Shown piece by piece: positions 55,543-63,484 of a stretch of 64,000 bases of DNA (the stretch's first letter is position 1; the number at the start of each line of letters is the position of its first letter). The stretch comes from Nocardiopsis flavescens. Its GTDB lineage: Bacteria > Actinomycetota > Actinomycetes > Streptosporangiales > Streptosporangiaceae. Below the pieces are notes generated by a model. It was not told where the DNA came from and did not search any database. It saw only the letters and a list, made by a program, of their open reading frames with translations. The position numbers and the translations under genes were made by a program. The DNA lies in the NCBI RefSeq assembly GCF_900141985.1, contig NZ_FQZK01000003.1, forward strand, positions 1 through 64,000. Direction: 5' to 3'.

Positions 55543-56190
55543 ATGCGCCTGACCACCCTGCCCGCCGCCCTGCTCGCCGGAGCGCTCCTGACCGCGACCG
55601 CCGCCTGCGGCGGCGGGGACCCGGAGCCCGCCTCCCCGTCCTCCCCGACCTCGTCCGAGGTCCCGGACGTGGACGTCAGCGACGTGACGGGCGCCACACT
55701 GCACACCAGCCACGGCGACATCGAGGTCGACCTGCTGCCCGACATCGCGCCGGTCACGGTCGCCAACTTCGTCGGCCTGGCCGAGGGCGAGGGGGTGGCC
55801 AACCCGGTGACCGGCGAGGAGCGCTTCTACGACGGCACGGTCTTCCACCGGGTCATCCCCGACTTCATGATCCAGGGCGGCGACCCCGAGGGCGCGGGCA
55901 GCGGCGGCCCGGGTTACCAGTTCCAGGACGAGGTGGGCACCGGGGAGACCTTCGACGAGCCGGGCGTGCTGGCCATGGCCAACTCCGGCCCGGCCACCAA
56001 CGGCTCGCAGTTCTTCGTCACCGTGGCGCCGACCCCGCACCTGCAGGACAAGCACACGATCTTCGGGCACGTGGCCGACGACGCGTCGCTGGAGGTGGCC
56101 GTGGAGATCTCCCAGGTCGCCACCGAGGGCGCGGACCGCCCGGCCGAGGACGTCGTGATCGAGTCCGTCACCGTCCACCGCGGGGAGTAG
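55543..56190 (+). CDS. Lipoprotein peptidyl-prolyl isomerase (cyclophilin type)
   Basis: Protein of 215 residues. The signal peptide ends in a lipobox, TAAC at Cys21. The cyclophilin domain (about 50-215) shows [39 protein letters not shown] and the substrate Arg in the FHR motif. It probably assists folding of proteins outside the membrane. TACCCT at 55490-55495 is a likely -10 box giving a leader of about 40 bases. It converges with the cysteine desulfurase gene. Confidence 0.93.
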   Translation: MRLTTLPAALLAGALLTATAACGGGDPEPASPSSPTSSEVPDVDVSDVTGATLHTSHGDIEVDLLPDIAPVTVANFVGLAEGEGVANPVTGEERFYDGTVFHRVIPDFMIQGGDPEGAGSGGPGYQFQDEVGTGETFDEPGVLAMANSGPATNGSQFFVTVAPTPHLQDKHTIFGHVADDASLEVAVEISQVATEGADRPAEDVVIESVTVHRGE

Positions 56191-56203
56191 GGGCCGCGGC
56201 CCC
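56190..56203. terminator. GC palindrome at the end of the cyclophilin gene
   Basis: GGGGCCGCGGCCCC begins at the last base of the stop codon and is a perfect 14-base palindrome; other GC hairpins follow in the 105-base convergent gap. Confidence 0.4.
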
Positions 56204-56295
56204 GGTCCGCACCGGGCCGGGGCCCGTCCGCCGGGGCGGCACCGTCCGCGGCACGGAGCCGCCCGCCGCCCCCGGCACAGGGGCCCCGCGGAGGC

Positions 56296-57474
56296 TCAGC
56301 GGCCCCCGCGCCGCTTGGCCAGGGCGGCCCGCGAGCGCTCCACGGCGGGGCCGATCGCCTCGACCAGGGCGTCCACGTCGGCCCCGGTGGAGGTGCGGCC
56401 CAGGGAGAGGCGCAGGCTGCTGGAGGCGGTGTCGGGGTCGGCCCCCATCGCCAGCAGCACGTGGCTGGGCTGGGCGACCCCGGCCGAGCAGGCCGAGCCG
56501 GTGGAGCAGGAGATGCCCTTGGCGTCCAGCAGCATCAGGAGGGCGTCGCCCTCGCAGCCCGGGAACGACAGGTGCGAGATGCCCGGCAGCCGCCGGTCCG
56601 TGTCGCCGTTGACGACCACGTCCGGGACCACCGCGCGCACCCGCTCCTCCAGGGTGTCGCGCAGCGAGGCCAGGTGGTCGGTGTGCTTCTCGCGCTCGGC
56701 GACCGCGAGGCCGACCGCGGTGGCGAGCCCGCGCACCAGCGGCGTGGCCAGGGTGCCGGAGCGGACGTCGCGCTCCTGGCCGCCCCCGTGCAGCACGGGG
56801 ACCGGGGCCAGCCCGCGCGCCAGCAGCAGGGCGCCGGTGCCCACCGGGCCGCCCAGCTTGTGGCCGCTGACCGTCAGCGCGCTCACCCCGGAGCCGGCGA
56901 AGTCCACCTCCTCCGCCCCCACGGCCTGCACCGCGTCGGTGTGGAAGGGGATGCCGTACTCGGCGGCGACGGCCGCCAGCTCCGCCACCGGCTGCACGGT
57001 GCCGACCTCGTTGTTGGCCCACATCACCGAGACCACGGCGACGGAGTCCGGATCGCGCTCGACGGCCTCGCGCAGGGTCCGCGGGTCCACACGGCCCCGG
57101 TCGTCCACCGGCAGCGACTCGTGGACCGCGCCCTGGTGCTCGGCCGTCCAGTGCGCGGGGTCCAGGGCGGCGTGGTGCTCGACCGCGCTGGTGATGATCC
57201 GGCGGCGCCGGGGGTCCTGGCCGTGGCGCGACCAGTACAGGCCCTTGATCGCGATGTTGTCCGACTCGGTCCCGCCCGCGGTGAAGACCACCTCGTGCGG
57301 GGTGGACCCCAGCACCTCGGCGATGCGCTCGCGCGACTCCTCCACGGCGCGGCGGGCGGTGCGCCCGTGGCCGTGCAGGGAGGACGGGTTCCCGAGGGCG
57401 CCGAGCCCGGCCGCGACCTCGGCGATCACCTCGGGGCGGACCTCGGTCGTGGCTGCGTGATCCAGATACACCAT
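56296..57474 (-). CDS. Cysteine desulfurase (NifS/IscS type)
   Basis: PLP enzyme of 392 residues that takes sulfur from cysteine for Fe-S clusters or thiolation. Motifs: YLDHAATTEVRPEV, GGTESDNIAIKG, HHAALDP, PLP lysine in SGHKLGGPVG, and the catalytic loop cysteine in ISCSTGSACSAGV. The length and motif set are normal. In many actinobacteria this gene precedes mnmA; here it is divergent from aroA. Its upstream TATCCT box lies 10 bases from the ATG. Confidence 0.95.
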   Translation of the reverse strand: MVYLDHAATTEVRPEVIAEVAAGLGALGNPSSLHGHGRTARRAVEESRERIAEVLGSTPHEVVFTAGGTESDNIAIKGLYWSRHGQDPRRRRIITSAVEHHAALDPAHWTAEHQGAVHESLPVDDRGRVDPRTLREAVERDPDSVAVVSVMWANNEVGTVQPVAELAAVAAEYGIPFHTDAVQAVGAEEVDFAGSGVSALTVSGHKLGGPVGTGALLLARGLAPVPVLHGGGQERDVRSGTLATPLVRGLATAVGLAVAEREKHTDHLASLRDTLEERVRAVVPDVVVNGDTDRRLPGISHLSFPGCEGDALLMLLDAKGISCSTGSACSAGVAQPSHVLLAMGADPDTASSSLRLSLGRTSTGADVDALVEAIGPAVERSRAALAKRRGGR

Positions 57475-57512
57475 GGCGTCACCAAGGATAAGCCTCCGGG
57501 GAGGGCGACCGA

Positions 57513-57518
57513 TAACCT
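57513..57518 (+). promoter_or_regulatory. -10-like TAACCT, 6 bases before aroA
   Basis: TAACCT fits TAnnnT and lies 6 bases before the aroA ATG with no ribosome site in between; the -35 is not clear. Confidence 0.4.
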
Positions 57519-57524
57519 TGGGTC

Positions 57525-58796
57525 ATGCCTGAGCCCACCGCACCGCACTGGACCGCCCCCGTCGCGGAGAGTCCCGTCCGCGCCCGCCTCTCCCTGCCCG
57601 GCTCCAAGTCGGTCACCAACCGCGCGCTGATCCTGGCGGCGCTGTCGCAGACGCCCTGCCTGGTGCGCCGCCCCCTCGTCAGCCGGGACAGCGAGCTGAT
57701 GGTGGGCGCGCTGCGCGCCCTGGGCACGGTGGTCGAGGAGCGCGGCGGGGACCTGTTCGTCACCCCCGCGCCGCTGCGCGGCCCCGCCTCGGTGGACGTG
57801 GGCAACGCCGGGACGGTGATGCGGTTCGTGCCGCCGGTGGCCGCCCTGGCCGACGGCGACGTGCACTTCGACGGCGACCCCCGGGCGCGGGAGCGGCCGG
57901 TGGGAGAGCTGCTGGCGGCGCTGCGCACCCTGGGCGCCGGCATCGACGACTCCGGCGGCGCCCTGCCGATGACCGTGCGCGGGACCGGCCGGGTGCGCGG
58001 CGGCGACGTCGTCCTGGACGCCTCGGGCTCCTCCCAGTTCGTGTCCGCGCTGCTGCTCGCGGGCGCCCGGTTCGAGCAGGGGGTGCGGGTGCGCCACGAG
58101 GGAGCCCCGGTGCCCTCCCGGCCGCACCTGGACATGACCGTGGAGATGCTGCGAGCCGCGGGCGTGTCCGTGGAGGTCGGGGACGACGTCTGGACGGTGC
58201 GGCCGGGGCCGGTCGAGGCCGCCGAGATCACCGTGGAGCCCGACCTGTCCAACGCAGCCCCGTTCCTGGCGGCCGCGCTGGTGACCGGCGGCGAGGTCAC
58301 CGTCGAGGGCTGGCCCGAGCGCACCACCCAGCCGGGCGACCGCCTGCGGGAGCTGTTCACGCGGATGGGCGGCGAGGTGTCCCGGGCCGACGGGGCGCTG
58401 ACGTTGCGCGGCACCGGGCGGATCCTGGGCCTGGAGGCCGACCTGCGGGAGGTGGGCGAGCTGACCCCCACCATCGCCGCGGTGGCGGCCCTGGCCTCGA
58501 CGCCGTCCCGCCTCACCGGCATCGCGCACCTGCGCCGCCACGAGACCGACCGCATCGCCGCGCTGGCCGCCGAGGTCAACCGCCTGGGCGGCGCCGTCCG
58601 GGAGCTGCCCGACGGCCTGGTCGTGGAGCCGCGGCCGCTGCACGGCGGTGTCTTCCACTCCTACGACGACCACCGGATGGCCACCTCCGGGGCCGTGATC
58701 GGGCTCGCGGTGCCCGGGGTGGAGGTGGAGAACATCGCCACCACCCGCAAGACGCTGCCGGACTTCCCCGGCCTGTGGGCGGAGACGCTCGCATGA
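57525..58796 (+). CDS. aroA: 3-phosphoshikimate 1-carboxyvinyltransferase (EPSP synthase)
   Basis: Joins PEP and shikimate-3-phosphate in aromatic amino-acid synthesis. The 423 residues show [17 protein letters not shown] (substrate lysine), [37 protein letters not shown] and [35 protein letters not shown], ending [19 protein letters not shown]. All substrate-binding regions are intact. The stop overlaps the rsgA start (ATGA), an arrangement shared by many actinobacteria. Confidence 0.97.
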   Translation: MPEPTAPHWTAPVAESPVRARLSLPGSKSVTNRALILAALSQTPCLVRRPLVSRDSELMVGALRALGTVVEERGGDLFVTPAPLRGPASVDVGNAGTVMRFVPPVAALADGDVHFDGDPRARERPVGELLAALRTLGAGIDDSGGALPMTVRGTGRVRGGDVVLDASGSSQFVSALLLAGARFEQGVRVRHEGAPVPSRPHLDMTVEMLRAAGVSVEVGDDVWTVRPGPVEAAEITVEPDLSNAAPFLAAALVTGGEVTVEGWPERTTQPGDRLRELFTRMGGEVSRADGALTLRGTGRILGLEADLREVGELTPTIAAVAALASTPSRLTGIAHLRRHETDRIAALAAEVNRLGGAVRELPDGLVVEPRPLHGGVFHSYDDHRMATSGAVIGLAVPGVEVENIATTRKTLPDFPGLWAETLA

Positions 58797-59803
58797 GCCG
58801 CACGCGGGGCGGGGGGCGCCACCTCGACGAGGACGACATCCGGATCCGCGCCCGGGGCGGTTCGCGGCCCCGCACCCGCACCCGGCCCAAGCACGAGAAC
58901 GCGGTGGAGGGGCTGGTCACCGCGGTGGACCGGGGCCGCTACCGGTGCCTGGTCGAGGGCGGCCGGGTGGTGGCGATGAAGGCCCGCGAGCTGGGCCGCG
59001 GGTCGATCGTGGTGGGCGACCGGGTGGACGTGGTCGGCGACCTCTCGGGAAGGCCGGACACCCTGGCGCGCATCGTGCGGGTCCGTGAGCGCACCTCGGT
59101 GCTGCGGCGCACCGCGGACGACACCGACCCGGTGGAGCGCGTCATCGTGGCCAACGCCGACCAGCTGGCGATCGTGTGCTCCCTGGCCGACCCCGCCCCG
59201 CAGCCGCGGTTCGTGGACCGCTGCCTGGTGGCCGCCTACGACGCGGGCCTGTCCCCGCTGCTGTGCCTGACCAAGGCCGACCTGGCCGATCCGGACGCGC
59301 TGCTCCGGATGTACGAGCCGCTGGGCGTGCCCTTCGAGGTGCTCAGCCCCGAGGGCGGGCTCACGGGTCTGCGGGAACGCCTCGCGGAGCGCACGACGGT
59401 CCTGGTGGGGTCCTCGGGCGTGGGGAAGTCCACCCTGTTCAACCGGCTGATCCCGGGCACGGACCGCGCGGTGGGGCACGTCAACGCCGTCACCGGCCGG
59501 GGGCGGCACACGTCGACCTCCGCCGTGGCGCTGCCGTTCGAGGGCGGCTGGCTCATCGACACCCCGGGGGTGCGCAGCTTCGGGCTCGCGCACATCGCGC
59601 CGGAGGACGTCGTCGGGGGCTTCCCCGACCTGGCCGGATTCGCCCTGGACTGCCCGGCGGGCTGCACCCACCGGGAGGACGCCGAGGACTGCGCGATCGG
59701 CGCCGCCCTGGAGCGCGGCGAGGCCGACCCGGCCCGGGTGGCGTCCCTGCGCCGCCTGCTGGCCGGCCGGGAGGGCGACGCCGACGAGGACGTCGAGCCC
59801 TGA
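58793..59803 (+). CDS. rsgA: Ribosome small-subunit GTPase RsgA
   Basis: Circularly permuted GTPase of 336 residues that matures the 30S subunit. An OB-like N-terminal region ([30 protein letters not shown]) precedes the GTPase in permuted order: G4 LTKAD, then G1 GSSGVGKST, then G3 [11 protein letters not shown]-terminal zinc region, [14 protein letters not shown], closes the protein. All parts are present. It is coupled to aroA. Confidence 0.95.
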   Translation: MSRTRGGGRHLDEDDIRIRARGGSRPRTRTRPKHENAVEGLVTAVDRGRYRCLVEGGRVVAMKARELGRGSIVVGDRVDVVGDLSGRPDTLARIVRVRERTSVLRRTADDTDPVERVIVANADQLAIVCSLADPAPQPRFVDRCLVAAYDAGLSPLLCLTKADLADPDALLRMYEPLGVPFEVLSPEGGLTGLRERLAERTTVLVGSSGVGKSTLFNRLIPGTDRAVGHVNAVTGRGRHTSTSAVALPFEGGWLIDTPGVRSFGLAHIAPEDVVGGFPDLAGFALDCPAGCTHREDAEDCAIGAALERGEADPARVASLRRLLAGREGDADEDVEP

Positions 59804-59827
59804 GGGCGGGCCGGGCCGCCCCGCCGG

Positions 59828-60232
59828 TCACGGGTGGGCGGGGGCCCTCGCCGCCCGGGGGCGCCCGGCGGCGGGGGCGTCCCCCTCCCCCGCCGCGGCG
59901 GCATCCGGGGCGGTGTCCAGGGCGTGCTCCTGTCCCCAGGCCCCCAGCGGCTCCAGCGCCTCGTTGAGGGAGCGCCCCAGCGGGGTCAGCGAGTACTCCA
60001 CCCGCGGCGGGACCTCGCCGAAGTCCTCGCGGTGGACGAGGCCGTCCTCCTGCATCTCGCGCAGGTGGTCGGCGAGGACCTTCTCGGACACGCCCTCCAG
60101 CGCCCGGCGCAGTTCGCCGAACCGGTGCGGGCGCGCGTCCAGCGCCCACAGCACGAGCACCTTCCACCTGCCGCCGATCACACCCATCGCGGCGTCGATC
60201 CCGCAGTGGCGGGCCCCCGGTCGCCGGGCCAT
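59828..60232 (-). CDS. HxlR-family transcriptional regulator
   Basis: Protein of 134 residues. The HxlR winged helix has the conserved N-terminal cysteine (RHCGIDAAMGVIGGRWKVLVLWAL), HRFGELRRALEGVSEKVLADHLREMQEDGLVHREDF and VEYSLTPLGRSLNEAL. The cysteine may make it redox- or aldehyde-responsive as in other family members. AGGAGGG precedes the ATG. It is divergent from the imine reductase gene, and two palindromes lie between them, so control of that gene is likely. Confidence 0.92.
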   Translation of the reverse strand: MARRPGARHCGIDAAMGVIGGRWKVLVLWALDARPHRFGELRRALEGVSEKVLADHLREMQEDGLVHREDFGEVPPRVEYSLTPLGRSLNEALEPLGAWGQEHALDTAPDAAAAGEGDAPAAGRPRAARAPAHP

Positions 60233-60252
60233 CGCGTCCCTCCTGCCTGCAC

Positions 60253-60292
60253 GCTCACCCCGGGGTGAGCACCCACGTGAAAGTGCGTACTT
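60253..60292. promoter_or_regulatory. Two palindromes in the HxlR/imine-reductase gap
   Basis: GCTCACCCCGGGGTGAGC (60253-60270) is a perfect 18-base palindrome, and AAGTGCGTACTT (60281-60292) is an AAGT-n4-ACTT dyad. Both lie in the 94-base divergent gap and are good operator candidates for the HxlR protein. Confidence 0.55.
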
Positions 60293-60326
60293 GTGGGCTC
60301 GGACGCCCGCCGCGAGCCTAGTCGAC

Positions 60327-61217
60327 ATGACAGAGACAACCCCTGGAACGTCCCGCGTCGTCCTGCTCGGGCTGGGCGACATGGGCACCGCGTTCGCCCG
60401 CTCCTGGCTCTCGGCCGGGTACCCGCTCACCGTCTGGAACCGCACCGCCTCCCGTTCGCGTCCCCTGGCCGCCGAGGGCGCGGAGGTCGCCGCCGACCCC
60501 GCCGCGGCGGTGGCCGCCGGGCGGCTGGTCGTCACCTGCCTGCTCGACGACGCCTCCGTCGGCTCGGTCCTGGACGGGGTGGACCTGACCGGCAGGGACC
60601 TCGTCGACATCACCACCTCGACCCCCGGCGAGGCGCGGGCCCGGGCCGTGTGGGCCGCCGGGCGCGGAGCACGGTTCGTCAGCGGCGGCGTCATGGCCGT
60701 CCCGCCCATGGTGGGCGTCCCGGAGTCGGGCGGGTACACGTTCTACAGCGGATCGCGGGAGGCGTTCGCCGAGCACGGGGCGGCGCTGTCCGTGCCCACC
60801 GGCGCCCGGTTCCAGGGCGACGACCCGGGACTGGCCGCCCTGCTGGACGTGGCCCTGCTCAGCGCGATGGACGGCATGTTCGCGGGGCTCACCCACGCCT
60901 TCGCGCTGACCCGGCGGTCGGGGGTACCGCCCGCGCGGGTCGCCGAACTGCTGGAGGGCTGGCTGGCGGCGATGCTGCCCGCCGCGGGCGAGTTCGCCCG
61001 GCGCCTGGAGAGCGGCGACCTCACCACCGGAGTGGCCTCGAACCTGGCCATGCAGGCCCACGGGGAGAAGACACTGCTGCGCACCGCCGAGGAGGCGGGG
61101 GTGAGCACGGAGCTGCTGCTGCCCTACGGCGAGCTGATGGAGCGGCACGTCGCCGCCGGGGGCGGGGACGAGGACGGCGCGGCCCTGGTCGACCGGCTCC
61201 TCAAGGCCCCGGCCTGA
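60327..61217 (+). CDS. Imine reductase-like NAD(P)-dependent oxidoreductase
   Basis: Protein of 296 residues. The Rossmann domain (about 8-160) has VVLLGLGDMGTAFARSWLSAGYPLTVWNRTASRS. The imine-reductase signature SGGVMAVPPMVGVPESGGYTFYSGSREAF distinguishes it from ordinary hydroxyisobutyrate dehydrogenases. The helical dimer domain has DPGLAALLDVALLSAMDGMFAGLTHAFAL. The Asp in SAMDGMF may sit at the usual catalytic Asp/Tyr position; this needs a structure alignment. It would reduce cyclic imines with NADPH. It is divergent from HxlR. Confidence 0.87.
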   Translation: MTETTPGTSRVVLLGLGDMGTAFARSWLSAGYPLTVWNRTASRSRPLAAEGAEVAADPAAAVAAGRLVVTCLLDDASVGSVLDGVDLTGRDLVDITTSTPGEARARAVWAAGRGARFVSGGVMAVPPMVGVPESGGYTFYSGSREAFAEHGAALSVPTGARFQGDDPGLAALLDVALLSAMDGMFAGLTHAFALTRRSGVPPARVAELLEGWLAAMLPAAGEFARRLESGDLTTGVASNLAMQAHGEKTLLRTAEEAGVSTELLLPYGELMERHVAAGGGDEDGAALVDRLLKAPA

Positions 61218-61252
61218 GCCGGGCCCACAGGACACCGGTCACGGGTCGCCGG

Positions 61253-61501
61253 TCACGGGTCGACGGTGCCGCCGCAGCGCCGGTGGCGGACCCGGTCGTG
61301 CTCCGGGAAGCCCTCGTCGACCGGGCCGCGGCGCAGCGCGGTGACGTCGGCGCCGAACCCGCCGATGACGGCGTCGGCCTCGGTGTACCGGACCCCGGGT
61401 TCGAACGCGCGGGCCGCCCGGTCGGGCACGGCCGGCCGCTCGGCCCCGCGCACCGGGACTGCCCGGGTGCGCTCCCGGCCGGGGCCGGGCCCGCTCAACA
61501 C
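61253..61501 (-). CDS. Short DUF2087-domain protein with unusual proline substitutions
   Basis: Reading frame of 82 codons right after the TetR gene on the same strand; the GTG overlaps the TetR stop region (GTGTTGA). The last 50 residues follow the DUF2087 pattern: AARAFEPGVRYTEADAVIGGFGADVTALRR, then VDEGFPEHDRVRHRRCGGTVDP. The usual LVDEGFL core is PVDEGFP here and the YWRSGG end is HRRCGG. These Leu-to-Pro changes would disturb helices. It may be a decaying or diverged regulator fragment. TTG 61498 and GTG 61453 are other starts. Confidence 0.55.
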   Translation of the reverse strand: MLSGPGPGRERTRAVPVRGAERPAVPDRAARAFEPGVRYTEADAVIGGFGADVTALRRGPVDEGFPEHDRVRHRRCGGTVDP

Positions 61502-62073
61502 TCCTCCCGGTGCCCCACCAGCAGCATCCCGTGGGTCACCGTCTCGACCCGGCGGGCCGCCTCGGCCGGGTCGATGGGCTGGAGCGCGTAGGACACGGTG
61601 AGGCGCACGCCGACGTCGGCGACCGCCTCGGCCAGGTCCCGGCCGAGGTCGGGCCGGTGCTCGCGCAGGGAGGCGGCGATGCGCTCGCCGAGCACGTCGA
61701 GCAGCGGCTCGGATCGGGTCGTCAGCACCGGCAGCAGTTCGCGGTCGCCGGTGACCACGGCGTGCAGCAGCGGGTTGACGCCCGCGGTGTCCAGGATGAG
61801 GCGCGCGGTCCGGCTCACGGTGTGGGCGGGGTCCCCGTGTTCGGCGGCCAGGACCCGCATCACCTCGTCGAGCAGGGCGTTGACCTCGCGCACGACGACG
61901 GCCTGGAGCAGGCCCTCCTTGCTGCCGAACACGTTGTACAGGGTCTGCCGGGACACCCGGGCCGCGGCCGCGATGTCGGCCATCCGCCGGTCGCCCCACC
62001 CGCCGGAGACGACCTCGGCGTAGGCGGCGTCCATGAGGCGCTCGCGGACCGACCCGCCCTCTCTGGTATCCAT
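61495..62073 (-). CDS. TetR-family transcriptional regulator
   Basis: Protein of 192 residues. The N-terminal TetR helix-turn-helix (about 10-55) is RLMDAAYAEVVSGGWGDRRMADIAAAARVSRQTLYNVFGSKEGLL. A helical ligand domain follows, with no recognisable ligand signature. The protein ends GHREEC. It overlaps the DUF2087 gene on the same strand, so the two are cotranscribed. No adjacent target gene is evident besides that one. Confidence 0.9.
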   Translation of the reverse strand: MDTREGGSVRERLMDAAYAEVVSGGWGDRRMADIAAAARVSRQTLYNVFGSKEGLLQAVVVREVNALLDEVMRVLAAEHGDPAHTVSRTARLILDTAGVNPLLHAVVTGDRELLPVLTTRSEPLLDVLGERIAASLREHRPDLGRDLAEAVADVGVRLTVSYALQPIDPAEAARRVETVTHGMLLVGHREEC

Positions 62074-62614
62074 CCCCCCATGGTGGCATCAGGACACGCG
62101 GACTCCCACCCCCCGGCCTCCGGTCCGGAACGCCCGGCCGCGCCGTGTCCTCCCCGCTCCCCGCCCCGCGGCCGGGCCCCTCCCCCGCAGGCACTGCCCG
62201 GGTCCCAGGCGGTGGCCCCAACGCCCCGGCCCCACACGACCGCGAACCGGCGATCCGCGACCAGGCTCCCGCAGAGACCCGTCCCGGGTACCGGCCGTGG
62301 TCCCGGCGCCCCGGCCCCTCACACGGGCGCGCCCGCCGCCCCGCCCGCACAGGACCGCGCGGCACGCGCGGCCCGGTCCCTCCGGCCGCCGGAGAACGTC
62401 GGCGGTGCCGCCGGGGCCGCGCGCCGCCAGGGGTGCGCCGGGACACCGCGCCCTCCCGGGCCGGGAGCGGGCACCCGCACGCGCCGTCCGGCGCAGGGCC
62501 GCCCGGAAACCGCTCCCGTCCTGCGGTGCGGGCTCCGGACAGGCCCTAACACTCCGGTCACACGGGTGGGGCCCTTTGGCCATGTTCGTGCCCGGGAGGG
62601 TAGCGTTACCGCCC
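62074..62614. other. 541-base region between TetR and hisN, no gene supported
   Basis: The stretch is strongly C-rich on the plus strand, with runs such as CCCCTCCCCCG. It gives several long open frames with no recognisable protein pattern, starts or ribosome sites. It must hold the TetR promoter (left end) and the hisN promoter (right end, TAGCGT at 62601-62606). Otherwise I see nothing in it. Confidence 0.6.
62601..62606 (+). promoter_or_regulatory. -10 element TAGCGT, 8 bases before hisN
   Basis: TAGCGT ends 8 bases before the ATG of hisN, with no ribosome site between; a leaderless or near-leaderless mRNA is likely. Confidence 0.45.
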
Positions 62615-63421
62615 ATGGTCTCCTTTGACGATGATCTGCGCCTGGCCCACGTCCTCGCGGACGCCGCCGACGACATAGCGCTGAAGCGTTTCCGGGCGCT
62701 GGACCTGGTGGTCGACACCAAACCGGACCTCACCCCGGTGACCGAGGCCGACCGGCTGGTCGAGGAGACGCTCCGCAGCGTCCTGTCGCGCGCCCGCCCG
62801 CGGGACGCCGTGGTGGGCGAGGAGTACGGCAAGAGCGGCAACAGCAACCGCGTCTGGGTGATCGACCCGATCGACGGCACCAAGAACTACGTGCGCGGCG
62901 TCCCGGTGTGGGCGACGCTCATCGCCCTGCTGGAGGGCGACCGGCCGGTGGTCGGCGTGGTGTCGGCCCCGGCGCTCTTCCGGCGCTGGTGGGCCTCCCT
63001 GGGCGGGGGCGCCTGGCAGGGCCGGAGCCTGTCCAAGGCCTCGCGCTGCCAGGTGTCGAAGGTGTCGGAGCTGTCCGACGCCTCGCTGAGCTTCTCCTCC
63101 CTGGGCGGCTGGGAGGAGCAGGGGCGGCTGGAGTCGCTCCTGGGCCTGACCCGGTCCGTATGGCGCACCCGCGCCTACGGCGACTTCTGGTCGCACGTGA
63201 TGGTCGCCGAGGGCGTGGTGGACATCGCGGCCGAACCGGAGCTGTCGCTGTGGGACGCCGCGCCGCTGCCGATCATCCTGGAGGAGGCGGGCGGCCGGGC
63301 CACGAGCCTGAACGGCGGCGGGTTCACCGACGGCGGTCCACTGGTGTGCACCAACGGCATCCTGCACGACCGGGCCCTGACCTGGCTGAACGGGGGCCCC
63401 ACCCCGCTGCGCCCGGTCTGA
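62615..63421 (+). CDS. hisN: Histidinol-phosphatase of the inositol-monophosphatase family
   Basis: Protein of 268 residues. Motifs of the Mg-dependent phosphatase fold: GEEYG, WVIDPIDGTKNYVRGVPVWATLIAL and ELSLWDAAPLPIILEEAGGRATSLNGG. In actinobacteria this subgroup includes HisN, which makes histidinol from histidinol phosphate. From memory hisN lies close to aroA-rsgA in Streptomyces, and here it follows that pair after the HxlR/imine-reductase/TetR block. A general inositol-phosphatase activity cannot be excluded. Confidence 0.88.
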   Translation: MVSFDDDLRLAHVLADAADDIALKRFRALDLVVDTKPDLTPVTEADRLVEETLRSVLSRARPRDAVVGEEYGKSGNSNRVWVIDPIDGTKNYVRGVPVWATLIALLEGDRPVVGVVSAPALFRRWWASLGGGAWQGRSLSKASRCQVSKVSELSDASLSFSSLGGWEEQGRLESLLGLTRSVWRTRAYGDFWSHVMVAEGVVDIAAEPELSLWDAAPLPIILEEAGGRATSLNGGGFTDGGPLVCTNGILHDRALTWLNGGPTPLRPV

Positions 63422-63431
63422 GCCGGCGCGA

Positions 63432-63452
63432 CGGGCGCGGGCCCCGCGCCCG
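63432..63452 (+). terminator. Hairpin after hisN
   Basis: CGGGCGCGG and CCGCGCCCG form a 9-base stem with a GCC loop, 10 bases after the stop. Confidence 0.6.
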
Positions 63453-63484
63453 CACGCCGCGACCAGGGCGCCGGGAGTAGTAGC

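Noticed and set aside
62074..62614. Possible gene in the C-rich gap before hisN
   Set aside because: Open frames here have no ribosome site, no plausible start and no recognisable protein pattern.
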